DNA from: Chytridium lagenaria
Taxonomy: Eukaryota > Chytridiomycota > Chytridiomycetes > Chytridiales > Chytridiaceae
Direction: 5' to 3'
Length of the DNA stretch: 64,000 nucleotides
Assembly: GCA_025449115.1 (NCBI GenBank)
Contig: JAHLKC010000022.1
Span: forward strand, 248,001 to 312,000
Position numbers and translations under genes: made by a program. Numbering within the stretch: position 1 is the first letter of the stretch; each line of letters begins with the position of its first letter. This document shows, piece after piece, positions 40,587 through 53,140 of the stretch. Below the pieces are notes generated by a model. That model saw only the letters and a program-made list of their open reading frames with translations. It did not search any database and was not told where the DNA came from.

Positions 40587-41663
40587 AGGTGAATTTAATT
40601 GGGGAATCCTCTACGCGAACATAAATATCCGTGGGGCCTCTGTACGTGAACCAGTAGTGTAAATATTAAAAATATACCCGTTGCAGCTATGGAGGAGGAA
40701 CGTTTTAGTTTCATTCCATTTTATTCTTGAGTAATTCTTCCTGTTCCTTTTTTTGTTTAACTGGAACGTCTCAGGAATACACCGCTCTCGCAGTTCCGTC
40801 TGGAAACTGGGGTCAATGTCCCTTCATCTGCTGAAGCCGAGTGTCAAACCGTACTTAAAGTACCAGGGAAATTTTCTGGATCTTCAAGCTTCCGGCGGAT
40901 TTCAACGTACCTAGCATCACGAGAAACCAAGCATCTTTGTCGTTCCGTCCACAACATACGGGAACTTGTTGAACTAAACTTCTTTAAAGTTACTTAAATA
41001 TGTTTTAAAAAATTACGACAATATCGCTATCATCTTCACCAAACCTCTCACTTCAGCCCTTCCCTCTCCAGGAGGCATCGTGATTCCTTCGACATCCATC
41101 AACTTCCATCTTTGCAAGCTACAAATATGGGGGGAAGTATTGGCAAGGTTGATGATAGAGTGGTTGATGACGCACAAAACAGAGCGTTATTCTAAAGCCT
41201 AGATTGTCAGACTTTAAACTCTACCGAAAATCAGCAACCATGAATGCTGCTCACAGAGCCTTGTTACCCTACTCCCCATACCTGGCGAGGCCTGCAAGAA
41301 AGCAGGTAAGCAGTTTCATTGCTATTCCGTTGTGGGGACCGTGAGGCTTTTGATTTGAGAGAGTAATGGCGCACGGAAGAAAGATTGAGACGAGACAAAC
41401 CTTTCTGAACTACCAGAGTGGACGCATGCTTGGAGTGAGGATGCGATGAAGGTTTTGATGTATGAAAGCATGCTGCATCTCAATGCTCATCGAGCTTTTT
41501 CTGTCAACCAATGCATCATTATTTGTATCAAATGGGCAGAGATGGGCGAGGCAAACCATTTAGCAACCACCATCACCCTCCGACAGCATATGCGACATTC
41601 TCTCTATAAATATTCTTCCCGTATATGCGTTTCCATTAACTATTCACTTTTCAGTCTGAAGAA
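40587..41663. other. Intergenic; nothing recognised
   Basis: Two short ATG frames (41128, and 41241 reading NAAHRALLPYSPYLARP before a GTAAGC donor) may be the edge of an unrecognised small gene, but I cannot extend either into a supported product. Confidence 0.35.
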
Positions 41664-43188
41664 ATGGGTAAACAAAACCAGCAACCCTCCGGTACCGTCT
41701 TCAACATCTGGTATAGCAAATGGGCCGGTGGTGATCGTTTCGGACCACAAGCGTAAGTATCTCCCCATTCTTTCTCCTTTCAATATTCACTGAATCTTCT
41801 TTTAGCGCCGAAAAAGCCGAGACCCGCTGCGTAATAGCCACAGACGCTGGATACACCAAAGCCTCGAAACAATCGTTTTTTGTATACATTTTGCGAGAGG
41901 GTGTTGTGCGAGAGGACACGAGTGTAGTGTATGTATCCGGTGATGGCCAGTAATGTTAACGGTTTGTCTGTTTTCTAGTATTGGCATCGATTACCGCTTG
42001 AGACGGATAGGATACCGATGACGCAGGATGTTTCGGACGGGAGAGGTTTAAGTAAGTTTTGAAATATGCGGTAGACAACTATAAGTTGACGAATGATTTG
42101 TGTAGAGATGAGAGAGATGATATGGTGGAGGTGAGTTTTGGGTTTTCTTTGGAACTATTGCTTTGCGGATGTAGTCGTCGCATTTTTCTTACTTTTGTCC
42201 TTCCTATATAGTCGGATCTTTCGAGAAGATAATAGAACACTTTACCTGGTCATCTTGGGATCACGGGAGGTTTAGATGCCACTGTTCACAGACATTTTAG
42301 TGAATGGGAGATTTAGAGCAAGGTGATGATTCTACCACATTTTCATTCTTGTTCATTTATTATTTTTTTTCTGTAATCTATGCTGGCTTGACTAACGCTT
42401 TGAATATCTCTATGTAGTAAGAGTTCTATCAAGCAAGGAGTGGCATTTGTTCGATTTAAATTCCGTGCTGCAGCAGAGTTTGCGAAAGAGGCAATGTATT
42501 GTCAATCGATGGATTCAAATGAGGTTCGCAACTCTCCGTTGGTTTTTAATATGCTAATTTTAGTAAAGATTCTTAATGTAAGATGGGCAACAGAGACCCA
42601 ACCCAAAGGTATGTAGCACGTCCTTAAACAACATATTAGTATTAGTCTCTTATCGTTTTACAATCAGCCGCTATGGAACGTAAACGCAGAGCAGAAGAGC
42701 AATTTGGCGACTCTCTCCAACAATCCCTCCCCGCTCTCGGCGAAGAAGGCAACGTCCTCAACTACGCAAATTACTACCCTCCGCCACAGAATCATGGCAA
42801 ACGCACAATGGGCCCCAAGGCGCTCAATATTTCCAAGTTGGTGCGGGAATGGTTGGAGCGCAACCAGAGTCACCGTCACGAAAACGGAAAGCGGACGACG
42901 AGTCTGACGTGGCAGTGAAACGCGTTGAAACAATGGAGGAACCACCTTTAGCGTTGATGGTTGATGAGGATGAGGATGCTGAGATGTGGGCAGACTCATC
43001 CGTCTCCTACTCGAGAGCCACCGCCGCCTCCGCCTATTCAGGCTGCTGGAGTTGTGTCGGCTGAGACGATGCAGTATTTGGCCTATATGGCGGGGAGAGG
43101 ACAGGCTGAAAGGAATGTTAAGAAGGTTGCGCCGAAAAAGGTGGAGGGCTTAGGAGCTTTAGCAGCATATGAAAGTGATGAGGATTGA
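41664..43188 (+). CDS. CWC2: Pre-mRNA-splicing factor Cwc2 (Torus zinc finger plus RRM), frame-broken
   Basis: Cwc2 belongs to the Prp19/NTC complex and contacts U6 snRNA in the spliceosome. The reading begins MGKQNQQPSGTVFNIWYSKW and GGDRFGP, and after intron 41753-41805 continues AETRCVIATDAGYTKASK, then FFCIHFARGCCARGHECS and YWHRLPLETDRIP (the CCCH zinc finger, Torus domain). DVFGR, VGSF, RTLYLGHLGI, VHRHFSEWGDLEQ, RVLSSKGVAFVRFK, AEFAKEAMYCQSMD and LNVRWATE form the RRM with a recognisable RNP1. The tail has an acidic cluster and GALAAYESDED. One-base losses occur at T- or G-runs near 41880, 42025, 42225, 42257 and 42313, all shrinkages or growths of a homopolymer. Introns are short. The identification is firm despite the breaks. 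Confidence 0.88.
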
Positions 43189-44339
43189 AGATCGTGTGCG
43201 TGTATTTCATTTTATGTTATGAAATGAGGATTAATATGGATGGTAACAGTCGACTTAATACCAAGGAAGTCGAGAGTTACTGCAATGTTACTTTGTAGCA
43301 TGACGATAGACTCTACGTTTATTTAAATGAGGAATTGTAGCAAGAGAATGATTAGCTCACATTATTGTATGCGTTGTCGGTGAGAGTCATTGTTGATGGA
43401 GGTTTGGAGAGAACAAGACGCAAGTCATCAAAACCTTTTATATCGTATGGTATATAGACCATCGCAAATAAGCCTGACCGATCCATTTTTATTCGAAAGA
43501 GGACGCGCACAGCTGATTATAAGGTCAAATCCGATGAGACTAAGTTCAGGAAAGGGGGTGTAAAGGCGTCAATAAGGGAGGGTTTGTTATCGTCCTTTTG
43601 AGACTGAGGAAGTTGCGATCTATCGACCCATAGGACGTAGCACGGATGTTGGGAATGCTACCACAAGGGAACGGGGGCGACGGTCGGCAGGGACCATAGT
43701 TTGGTGTTGGATACAATCTGCTACTGTGGATATGGAGTGCGGCTTTAATGCAGAGTGACTGGGAGTTGCGTTGATGATGCAGGTTTAACAATTGTTCAAA
43801 CTCCAGATGCAGCAAGTGGTTTATTGCCTTATTCAAAAATTTGACCTGTCATCAAGCCATCATTGACCACCGTCACATACCGACGACGGCATCTCGCCTC
43901 CGCTCGCAAGTGCGAGCTACCACTGACCTTCAACAAGCCGTATCTTTTCCGATGGGCTGTTGTGTGCCGCCATATCAAAGCATGATTCGCTTGTAAGAGA
44001 ATCATCCCCCCCAACGAGCTCATGACGGCATCTTCCTTCTTCTCGAAACATAGGAGAACAATAAAGGCGACACCATCATATGAACGTTCAATCGCACGTA
44101 TACAAGCATGTGTGGATTGATCCAGAGCAAGACATGGTTACGAACGGCTCCCATCTTGGCAGTGTGCGTTCCAATCAATCATTTCAACGGTTTGGCTCCA
44201 GGGTATTCGCAATGCCTTTGATTTCTCGGCGTAAGGCTCAGATACTGCCCTCATCGAGATATTAGACGCATCGGTCACAGCTTCCTCGTACTCGGTAGAT
44301 GCGTCAAGTTCCTCCGAACATTCTTTTTCTTGGGAGGTG
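43189..44339. other. Intergenic; nothing recognised
   Basis: No supported gene or RNA on either strand. Its right edge passes into the upstream part of the first triplicated unit. Confidence 0.5.
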
Positions 44340-44606
44340 GCTAGTCAGGGCCAACCAGGCTTGAAATTAATTTCTTATTGTTTGCCCTGAACGCATGTTT
44401 CAGTGCGAGCTCCAAACCGGGCAGCAACGGCAGCGGCGTCATTGCTGATTTTCCCTTGCGCGATGCCAAGACAGCATTACCCTGCGCAAGTTGATGAGTT
44501 TACCGCCACTCGCGTTGAGATTGACGCGAAAGACACGTTGTCTTGAAGTTGTTTTACAGGAAGGGTACTTTGGGTGGGTTCAACAGTTTATGTTGTTCGT
44601 TCTTTC

Positions 44607-44614
44607 TATAAAAA
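44607..44614 (+). promoter_or_regulatory. TATA box of repeat-protein gene 1
   Basis: TATAAAAA 96 nt before the ATG, followed by a CT/CACT-rich leader (TCATTCACTCACTCACTC). The same element and spacing recur in copy 2. Confidence 0.7.
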
Positions 44615-44709
44615 GGGGAAGGATCCCCACTAAAGTTCCATACACTCTCATTCACTCACTCACTCACTCAATCCTCTTTAAACCTTCACTTTACCTTCAT
44701 CTTTACAAA

Positions 44710-46634
44710 ATGATCAGCATCACCAAGCTAACGATGATGAAGGCCATGCTTGCTTTCGCCTACATCGCGTCCACCTGCACGGTATGTATTATTGTTGTCG
44801 TCTTTAATAATACATTATAACTAACACTTAAATTCTGCAGGTCCAAGCTATTCCTATCGACGCCCATCAGCTTGAGAAGAGAGGATACCCGCGTCCTCCT
44901 AAAGCATCTACTGTGATCGTGACTCCTGTCTTCCAACTGCAACCGTTTCGCCTGTCCCTCCCGTCCTTCTGGCTCTCCCATTAATACGGCCATCACACTC
45001 ACCGTGACGGATCCTGGACCTCGCCCATCTGGCTCACCTGCTCCTCCCCGTCCCTCTGGCTCTCCAATCAACGGCATCACTCTCACCGCGAGTACGGCTC
45101 CTGGACCCTCCGGCTCACCTGCTCCTCCCCGTCCTTCTGGCTCTCCAATCAACGGCATCACTCTCACCGTGACGGACCCTGGAACTCGCCCATCTGGCTC
45201 ACCTGCTCCTCCCCGTCCCTCTGGCTCTCCAATCAACGGCATCACTCTCACCGCGATACGGCTCCTGGACCCTCCGGCTCACCTGCTCCTCCCCGTCCTT
45301 CTGGCTCTCCAATCAACGGCATCACTCTCACCGTGACGGACCTGGAACTCGCCCATCTGGCTCACCTGCTCCTCCCCGTCCCTCTGGCTCTCCAATCAAC
45401 GGCATCACTCTCACCGCGAGTACGGCTCCTGGACCCTCCGGCTCACTCTCCGTCTGCTCCCCCGTCCTTCTGGCTCTCCCATAAACGGCATCACTCTCAC
45501 CGTGACGGACCCTGGAACTCGCCCATCGGCTCACCTGCTCCTCCCCGTCCCTCTGGCTCTCCCATTAACACGGCATCACTCTCACCGTGACGGACCCTGG
45601 AACTCGCCCTCCTGGCTCACCTGCTCCTCCCGTCCTCTGGCTCTCCAATCAACGGCATCACTCTCACCGCAGTACGGCTCTGGACCCTCGGCTCACCTGC
45701 TCCTCCCCGTCCTCTGGCTCTCCAATCAACGGCATCACTCTCACCGCGACTACGGCTCCTGGACCCTCCGGCTCACCTGCTCCTCCCCGTCCTTCTGGCT
45801 CTCCAATCAACGGCATCACTCTCACCGTGACGGACCCTGGAACTCGCCCTCTGGCTCACCTGCTCCTCCCCGTCCCTCTGGCTCTCCAATCAACGGCCAT
45901 CACTCTCACCGTGAGTACCCTGGCTCGCCCTCTGGCTCACCTGCTCCTCCCGTCCTTCTGGCTCTCCATTAACACGGCATCACTCTCACCGCGTACGGCC
46001 TGGAACCTCGCCCCTCGGCTCGCCTGCTCCTCCCCGTCCCTCTGGCTCCCCCATTAACACGGCATCACTCTCACCGTGACGGACCCTGGACTCGCCCATC
46101 TGGCTCACCTGCTCCTCCCCGTCCTTCGGCTCTCCCATTAACACGGCCATCACTCTCACCGCGTACGGCCCTGGAACTCGCCCTCTGGCTCGCCTGCTCC
46201 TCCCCGTCCTTCGGCTCTCCATTAAACGGCCATCACTCTCACCGCTGTACGGATCCTGGACCTTCCGGCTCACCTGCCCCTCCCCGTCCTTCTGGCTCTC
46301 CAATCAACGGCATCACTCTCACCGTGACGGATCCTGGAACTCGCCCCTCTGGCTCACCTGCTCCTCCCCGTCCTTCTGGCTCTCCATTCACGGCATCACA
46401 CTCACCGTGACGGATCCTGGACCTCTCGGCTCACCTGTCCTCCCCGTCCCTCCGGCTCTCCCATTAACACGGCCATCACACTCACCGTGACCGATTCTAG
46501 GCCTCGCCCTCTGGCTCGCCTGCTCCTCCCCGTCCCTCTGGCTCTCCATTAACAACATCACACTTACCGTGACGGCACCTGCACCCTCTGACTCACCTGC
46601 TCCACCCCCCTCTGAATCCCCGATTTACGAGTAA
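44710..46634 (+). CDS. Secreted Pro/Ser/Thr repeat protein, copy 1 (frame-broken)
   Basis: Exon 1 (44710-44781) encodes the signal peptide MISITKLTMMKAMLAFAYIA; a 59-nt intron interrupts it just before the cleavage region (phase 0). Exon 2 starts VQAIPIDAHQLEKRGYPRPP: a short propeptide ending in LEKR, a Kex2-type site, then the mature start GYPRPPKAST. The rest is about twenty units of 84-87 nt reading SGSPAPPRPSGSPINGITLT plus TASTAPGP or TVTDPGTRP, with many one-base indels, so no single frame spans the array. The end is PIYE-stop (TAA 46632-46634). Mucin- or extensin-like, probably heavily O-glycosylated and exported to the wall or outside (inference). No known domain. Confidence 0.8.
44930..46610 (+). 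repeat. Coding tandem repeat array, copy 1
   Basis: About twenty units of 84-87 bp built on GGCTCACCTGCTCCTCCCCG and ATCACTCTCACCGTGACGG, with two alternating linkers. Confidence 0.88.
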
Positions 46635-48293
46635 TTGTGACGGCTCTGCAAAATTCCATTCCATCTTCTCGCACTTCAATGTTCTTTTCACTATAGAGTC
46701 TCTCGACCCTTTTGCTATAGATGTCACGATAACAGACTTTTAGAATGTGACCTTTCTTTTTCCTTTCCTCGCATATGCAAAATTCGTAACTCCTGTCTTT
46801 CCTTTTTGATTCGGTTCCTTTTGATTCTTTTTTTTTTTTCTCGTTGTGCATTCTAGGCTTGCTATATCTTTTGGTTAACTCCGTCGGAGCATCTTTTCCT
46901 TTTTCTTTGTTTATAGTGTTTACAAGTTAAATAAAAACGGCAGCGTAAAATCACAAAGTTGTATGATTTCGGATCGTCTAACGTGTGTCGTGTATTCCAT
47001 ACAACTAAGTTTATGGAAGATGCTGATAAATCACATTTATTAAAAGTCTCGAACCTGTTGAGTAATTGTGACATAATATTTTAATAAAAACTACAGCAAG
47101 GTTTTGCTATTCTGGCATCGTAATTATAATTTTTAAAAATCGGAGTCGTGAAAACTTAGTTGATGAAGTCCTTCTAATCTCTGTTTTTCTTTTCTGTGTT
47201 ATTGGAGTCTAAGACAGCGTCAAAAAATTCCACTTTCAAAGGGCTTTATTTATCACATAAACTCGGCCAATGCTATTGAACTAAAAGGTATAAAAAAACG
47301 GAAAAGCAGTTTTGTATGTGGGCGAAATGGATAATGTATATTAATTAAGCGAACGTTAACGATATGGCGCCAAAGTGAAGAGTTTGAAAATAAAAAACAA
47401 AATACTCCTCAAGGAAGAGGGTGTCAGTGAAAAATCCGTTGTGCGTAATAACCCTGTTTATACTTTTACTTAATCAACACACCAGAATTTTAAGCATAAT
47501 AATATTTCATACCGTGACCAACACTATTGTTGGTCATAAGCCAGACAAAACAAAAACAAAAGTGCGCGAAAATGTGGGTTTCCAAGTTCTCTTGCGAAAA
47601 GTCGTGAACGAAATCGAATACCAGTAAGAGAATAAAAGGGTTTTTACTTCTAAAAGTACATCAGAATTTAGCATTATTTACTGCAGTATTTTTAGCATTT
47701 CACCGTATCCACTATAAACGTGACCATCCCACGGATGACACTTTTTGTAAAAGTTCTTTAAAAAATATCTCTGCACATTTTCTTTGAATGTGCGGAAAAG
47801 TTAAAACCAAAGGCGCCAGGGATTTCCCTTCGGCCGCAGCTGATGTTGTTTTAGAGAATCTCTTGGCATCAGGGCCCTTCTCCTCGCCCATGGCCCAGAC
47901 GGTAACGGAGCACCAGAATCCTATTCTCCAGCTTAAGTTACCATCAGCGGGTCCCATAACCCAAGTTTTTAGCCACATTTGCTTCAGAAAGACTGGAGAG
48001 GGCAAGTTCCCCTGGAACCTTGGGCGGCTGGTATTGTACCAGCTACAAAAAAGCCCGACCCTGAGGCTTGGAATTAATTTTGTTTTTTTTCTTTTAATAA
48101 AAAATAATAAATCCGAAACGCGTCTTTGACGTTCAAGAGCACGACAAGGGCGTCGACGCCAAGAGAAGTAATGACGCGGCGTGTGGATGAGCGAGCAGCC
48201 TTTACTCGCATCGAGATTGACTCGGGAGTTGCCTCGTCTTGAAGTTTGGAAACAGGGTACTTTTGGTGGGCTTATCAGACTTTGTTTTTTTTC

Positions 48294-48301
48294 TATAAAA
48301 A
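48294..48301 (+). promoter_or_regulatory. TATA box of repeat-protein gene 2
   Basis: TATAAAAA 96 nt before the ATG at 48397, with the same CACT-rich leader as copy 1. Confidence 0.7.
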
Positions 48302-48396
48302 GTGAACGAATCCCCACTAAAGTTGCATACACTCTCATTCACTCATTCACTCAGTCAATCCTCTATAAACCTTCACTTTACTTTCATCTTTTGAAA

Positions 48397-49561
48397 ATGA
48401 TCAGCATCACCAAGCTAACAATGATGAAGGCCATGCTTGCTTTCGCCTACATCGCGTCCACCTGCACGGTACGTAATAATTGTTGTCATGTTTGTAATGA
48501 TTAATGACTAACACTTAACTTCTGCAGGTCCAAGCTATTCCTATCGACACCCATCACCTTGAGAAGAGAGGATACCCGCGTCCTCCTAAAGCATCACTGT
48601 GATCGTGACTCCTGTTTATCCAACTGCAACCGTTTCGCCTGTCCCTCCGCGTCCTTCTGGCTCTCCATTAACACGGCCATCACACTCACCGTGACGGATT
48701 CTAAGCATCGCCCATCTGGCTCCTGCTCCTCCCCGTCCTTCTGGTTCTCCCATTAACGGCATCACACTCACCGCTAGTACGGCTCCTGGACCTCCGGCTC
48801 ACCTGCTCCTCCCCGTCCCTCTGGCTCCCCATTAACACGGCATCACACTCACCGTGACGGATCTGGAGCTCGCCCATCTGGCTCGCCTGCTCCTCCCCGT
48901 CCTCTGGCTCTCCCATTAAACGGCATCACACTCACCGTGACGGCTCCTGGCCCCTCTGGCTCACCTGCTCCTCCCCGTCCTCTGGCTCTCCCATTAACAC
49001 GGCTATCACACTCACCGTGACGGATCCTGGACCTCGCCCATCTCACCTTGCTCCTCCCCGTCCTCTGGCTCTCCCATTAACACAGCCATCACACTCACCG
49101 TGACGGCTCCTGGACCTCCGGCTCACCTGCTCCTCCCCGTCCTTCTGGCTCTCCATTAACACGGCCATCACACTCACCGTGACGGATTCTAAGCATCGCC
49201 CATCTGGCTCACCTGCTCCTCCCCATCCTTCTGGCTCTCCCATTAACGGCATCACACTCACCGCTAGTACGGCTCCTCGCCCCTCTGGCTCACCTGCTCC
49301 TCCCGTCCTTCTGGCTCTCCCATTAACGGCATAACTCTCACCGTGACGGATCCTGGAACTCGCCCATCTGGCTCGCCTGCTCCTCCCCGTCCTTCTGGCT
49401 CTCCCATTAACACGGCCATCACACTCACCGTCACGGATTCTAAGCATCGCCCATCTGGCTCACCTGCTCCCCCCCGTCCCTCTGGCTCTCCCATTTACAC
49501 GGCCATCACACTCACCGCGAGTACGGCTCCTGCACCCTCTGGATCCCCAATTTATGAGTAA
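48397..49561 (+). CDS. Secreted Pro/Ser/Thr repeat protein, copy 2 (frame-broken)
   Basis: The exon 1 protein is identical to copy 1 (MISITKLTMMKAMLAFAYIA). The 59-nt intron (48469-48527) is at the same place. Then VQAIPIDTHHLEKRGYPRPP, with the dibasic KR cleavage site, and about eleven repeat units (48640-49540). One linker class reads TVTDSKHRP, absent from most of copy 1. A one-base loss directly after the mature start (GCATCACTG where copy 3 has GCATCCACTG) and several in the repeats break the frame. The stop is after SPIYE at 49561, as in copy 1. Expression and function as for copy 1. Confidence 0.8.
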
Positions 49562-51877
49562 TTGTGACGGCATCTGCGATATCCCATGTTCCGTCTTCTC
49601 GCGCTTCAATATTTTTGTCACTGTATAGTTTCCGTGCTGTAGATTTCACGATAACCTAGACCTGTGGAATCTGACCTTTTTTTCCCCCTTGCTCACATTT
49701 GCAAAATTCATAACGCCTGTCTTTTCTTATTTATTTATTATCTTTGCCGGCGGCTACTTATGATTTTACTTTTGTATATTTCTCTCGTTGTCCACTCTAC
49801 GCTTGCTTAAATTCTTTTTCTCCCATATTTTCGAAAGCGCTTTGGTTAACTCCATCGGATCATCTTTTCCTTTTGCTCTGTTTACAGTATTACAAGTTAA
49901 ATAAAAACGGCGGAATAAAATCACAAAATTGTATTTATAATTTTGGATCGTCCAACGGTTTTTTTCCCTAGTCTTCGGTATTTCCAAACAACTAAGTTTA
50001 TGCAAGAGAAAATAGCGACTTTAGGTAGGAAGTGCTGATAACTTATCATATCTTAATAGTGGCGAAAGTTTTAAGTTGTGTCCAAAGATTTTGATGAAAT
50101 CCACTCCAAGTTTTTGTCGAAGCATGCTACTCGTTCTTCACGCGTATACGCGATGCGTCATTATCTTGACGCATCGTCGTGACGCGTCGTTATCTTTAGC
50201 TCCAGCTTTGACTGTTTTTCCTTTTACCTTTCTCTTGTTCCCATGACGTTTTTTTTGGCTGTCATGAGATATTCTTTCGGAACGCTCTATATTTGTCTGA
50301 CTAACTACCCATATATCTATTCTTGTTTCAGTTAGTTTATGTATTTTTAATGTTCGCAATATTTTGGGCATTACCTTAATGCTTAAAGAGGTTCTTTAGT
50401 ATTTGTTATATCCGTTAGTTTAAGGATATTTACAGGAGGTGTGATGGCATGATGTAATCGTATGTATCTTTTGGTCTAAAAGGGACGATGTTTATTATGT
50501 GTGAAGCTTTACTCGATTTTATCGAATTAAAGAAGAACTAAGAAAAGAAATGAAATTCACTTACAAACACATTTAGGGTGAGTTCTCTTACCTGTACGGG
50601 GCGGGGGCGCTTGCCCGACGTGATTTCCTTATATTTTTGTTAGTTTTTACATAAAGTGCTTAAACAGTTTTTGCTACTCTCGCATCGCCATAATGATTTT
50701 GATAATAACGGAGTCGTGAAAACTGGAATTTTTTTGAATCAATATTTTTCTGTATGTGCGTTTAGTAGAGTCAAAGACGGTCGTCAAAAGATTCCACCTG
50801 GTTCTTTCGAAACCTTTGTGGATTTTACATTTGCAGATATCGCAGAAATATTAGCTGCAAACGAATATTTTTATTCAATAAACTGTGTCAATACCATTTG
50901 AACCGAAAGTTTCAAAATAAGCAAAACGGAAAGCAGTCTAGTATTTGGTGCGAATGGATGATATGAAATATTTATAGTTGAACGTTATCGATAATATGAC
51001 CAAAGTGAAGAGTCTGAAAATAAAAAATTAAGATAAAATACCTCTCCAAGGAGAGAGGGTGTCAATGAAGAAGCCGTGTGCGTAATAACCCTGTTTTTCT
51101 TTAACTTAGTCAACACGCAGCGGACGCGCCAAAATAGCCGTTTTGATTTGTTTTTTGTTTTTAATATTTAGGCATAGTTTAAGCATAATATTATTTCATA
51201 ACCTAGTTTTACTTCGTTCATAAAGTACATGAACTTTAGCATAACAGCCATATTATTGTATCCATCATTAACATACACCATCAAACATATGACACTCTTT
51301 GTAAAAGTTCTTTAGAAAATATCTCTGCAACATTGACAGATATTTTTGAATGTGCGGGATAAGGTTAAGCCCATTAAAGGCGCCAGATTTCCCTCCGGCC
51401 GCAGCTGATGTTGTTTAGAGAATCTCTTGGCATCAGGGCCTCAAAACCCGTCTCCCGCCCACCCAGCGGAAACGGAGCAGCTTGTTACCAGCCAGCGGGT
51501 CCCATCTCAGCACGCCAACCTCACCCAAGTTTTCAGCCACATTTGCTTCAGAAAGACTGGAGAGGGCAAGCTCCCCTGATTCTGGAACCTACAGTTTCTT
51601 GGAGGGCGGCTGGTATTGTACCAGCTGGAAAAAGCCCGACCCTGAGGCTTGGAATTAATTTTGTTTTTTTTCTTTTAAAAAAAAATAATAAATCCGAAAC
51701 GCGTCTTTGACGTTCAAGGGCATGACGAGGGGCGTCGACGCCAAGAGAAGTAATGACGCAGCGTGTGGATGAGCGAGCAGCCCTTTACTCGCATCGAGAT
51801 TGACTCGGGAGTTGCCTCGTCTTGAAGTTTGGAAACAGGGTACTTTTGGGTGGGCTTAACAGACTTTGTTTTTTTTC

Positions 51878-51885
51878 TATAAAAA
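51878..51885 (+). promoter_or_regulatory. TATA box of repeat-protein gene 3
   Basis: TATAAAAA in the same sequence context as copies 1 and 2. The leader is longer because CACTCACTCAATCCTCT is duplicated. Confidence 0.65.
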
Positions 51886-52001
51886 GTGAACGAATCCCCA
51901 CTAAAGTTCCATACACTCTCATTCACTCATTCACTCACTCAATCCTCTTTATCACTCACTCAATCCTCTATAAACCTTCACTTTACCTTCATCTTTTGAA
52001 A

Positions 52002-53138
52002 ATGATCAGCATCACCAAGCTAACAATGATGAAGGCCATGCTTGCTTTCGCCTACATCGCGTCCACCTGCACGGTATGTATTATTGTTGTCGTGTTCAAT
52101 AATACACTATAACTAACACTTAACTTCTACAGGTCCAAGCTATTCCTATCGACACCCATCACCTTGAGAAGAGAGGATACCCGCGTCCTCCTAAAGCATC
52201 CACTGTGATCGTGACTCCTGTTTATCCAACTGCAACCATTTCGCCTGTCCCTCCGCGTCCTTCTGGCTCTCCTTTTAACACGGCCATCACACTCACCGTG
52301 ACGGATTCTAAGCATCGCCCCTCTGGCTCGCCTGCTCCTCCTCGTCCTTCCGGCTCTCCCATTAACACGGCCATCACACTCACCGCTAGTACGGCTCCTG
52401 GACCATCCGGCTCACCTGCTCCTCCCCGTCCCTCCGGCTCTCCCATTAACACGGCTATCACACTCACCGCTAGTACGGCTCCTGGACCTTCCGGCTCACC
52501 TGCTCCTCCCCGTCCCTCTGGCTCTCCCATTAAAACAGCCATCACACTCACCGTGACGGATTCTAAGCATCGCCCATGCTGGCTCACCTGCTCCTCACCG
52601 TCCTTCTGGTTCTCCCGTTAACGGCATCACACTCACCGCGAGTACGTACACGGCTCCTGGCCCCTCTGGCTCACCTGCTCCTCCCCGTCCCTCTGGCTCT
52701 CCCATTAACACAGCCATCACTCTCACCGTGACGGATCCTGGAACTCGCCCATCTGGCTCACCTGTCCCTCCCCGTCCTTCTGGCTCTCCCATTAACACAG
52801 CCATCACACTCACCGTTACGGATTCTAAGCATCGCCCATCTGGCTCACCTGCTCCTCCCCATCCTTCTGGCTCTCCCATTAACGGTATCACACTCACCGC
52901 GAGTACGGCTCCAGGACCCTCCGGCTCACCTGCTCCTCCCCGTTCCTCTGGCTCTCCCATTTACACGGCGATCACACTCACCGTGACGGATCCTGGACCT
53001 CGCCCATCTGGCTCACCTGCTCCTCCCCGTCCTTCTGGTTCTCCCGTTAACAACATCACACTTACCGCGAGTACGGCTCCTGGACCCTCTGGCTCGCCTG
53101 CTCCTCCCCATCCCTCTCTCTCTCCAGTGTACAATTAA
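52002..53138 (+). CDS. Secreted Pro/Ser/Thr repeat protein, copy 3 (nearly intact)
   Basis: This is the best-preserved copy. The signal peptide exon 52002-52073 and a 59-nt intron (52074-52132) are followed by VQAIPIDTHHLEKRGYPRPP and STVIVTPVYPTATISPVPP, then about ten repeats. The frame is open from 52133 to 52570. One extra base near 52577 (CCATGCTGG for CCATCTGG) shifts it, and the other frame is open from there to the stop at 53138 (SPVYN). Units alternate TASTAPGP and TVTDSKHRP or TVTDPGTRP linkers around SGSPAPPRPSGSPINTAITL. The protein would be about 355 residues, almost without aromatic or Cys residues. Probably extracellular and O-glycosylated; a wall, adhesion or rhizoid-surface role is speculation. 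Confidence 0.85.
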
Positions 53139-53140
53139 TT

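Larger units (their letters stand above)
44340..47700 (+). repeat. Tandem segmental unit 1
   Basis: Promoter, gene and 3' flank of repeat-protein gene 1. Start codons of the three copies lie 3,687 and 3,605 nt apart. Shared blocks include the 250 nt upstream of the TATA box, the gene, and a long AT-rich 3' flank (for example CAAGTTAAATAAAAACGGC at 46925 and 49895; GTGCGTAATAACCCTGTTT near 47440 and 51078). The region 46635-47700 holds no other gene. Confidence 0.8.
47701..51289 (+). repeat. Tandem segmental unit 2
   Basis: Second copy. Its 5' part (47740-48290) is near-identical in blocks to 51300-51880 (CGGCCGCAGCTGATGTTGTT, CTTGGCATCAGGGCC, CAGAAAGACTGGAGAGGGCA). Its 3' flank is about 0.6 kb longer than in unit 1, including 50130-50200 with several TGACGCATCG-like repeats. 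49562-51289 holds no supported gene. Confidence 0.8.

Noticed and set aside
44930..53130. CRISPR-like array
   Set aside because: The repeats are contiguous coding units of 84-87 bp without unique spacers, behind a signal peptide, in a eukaryotic gene.
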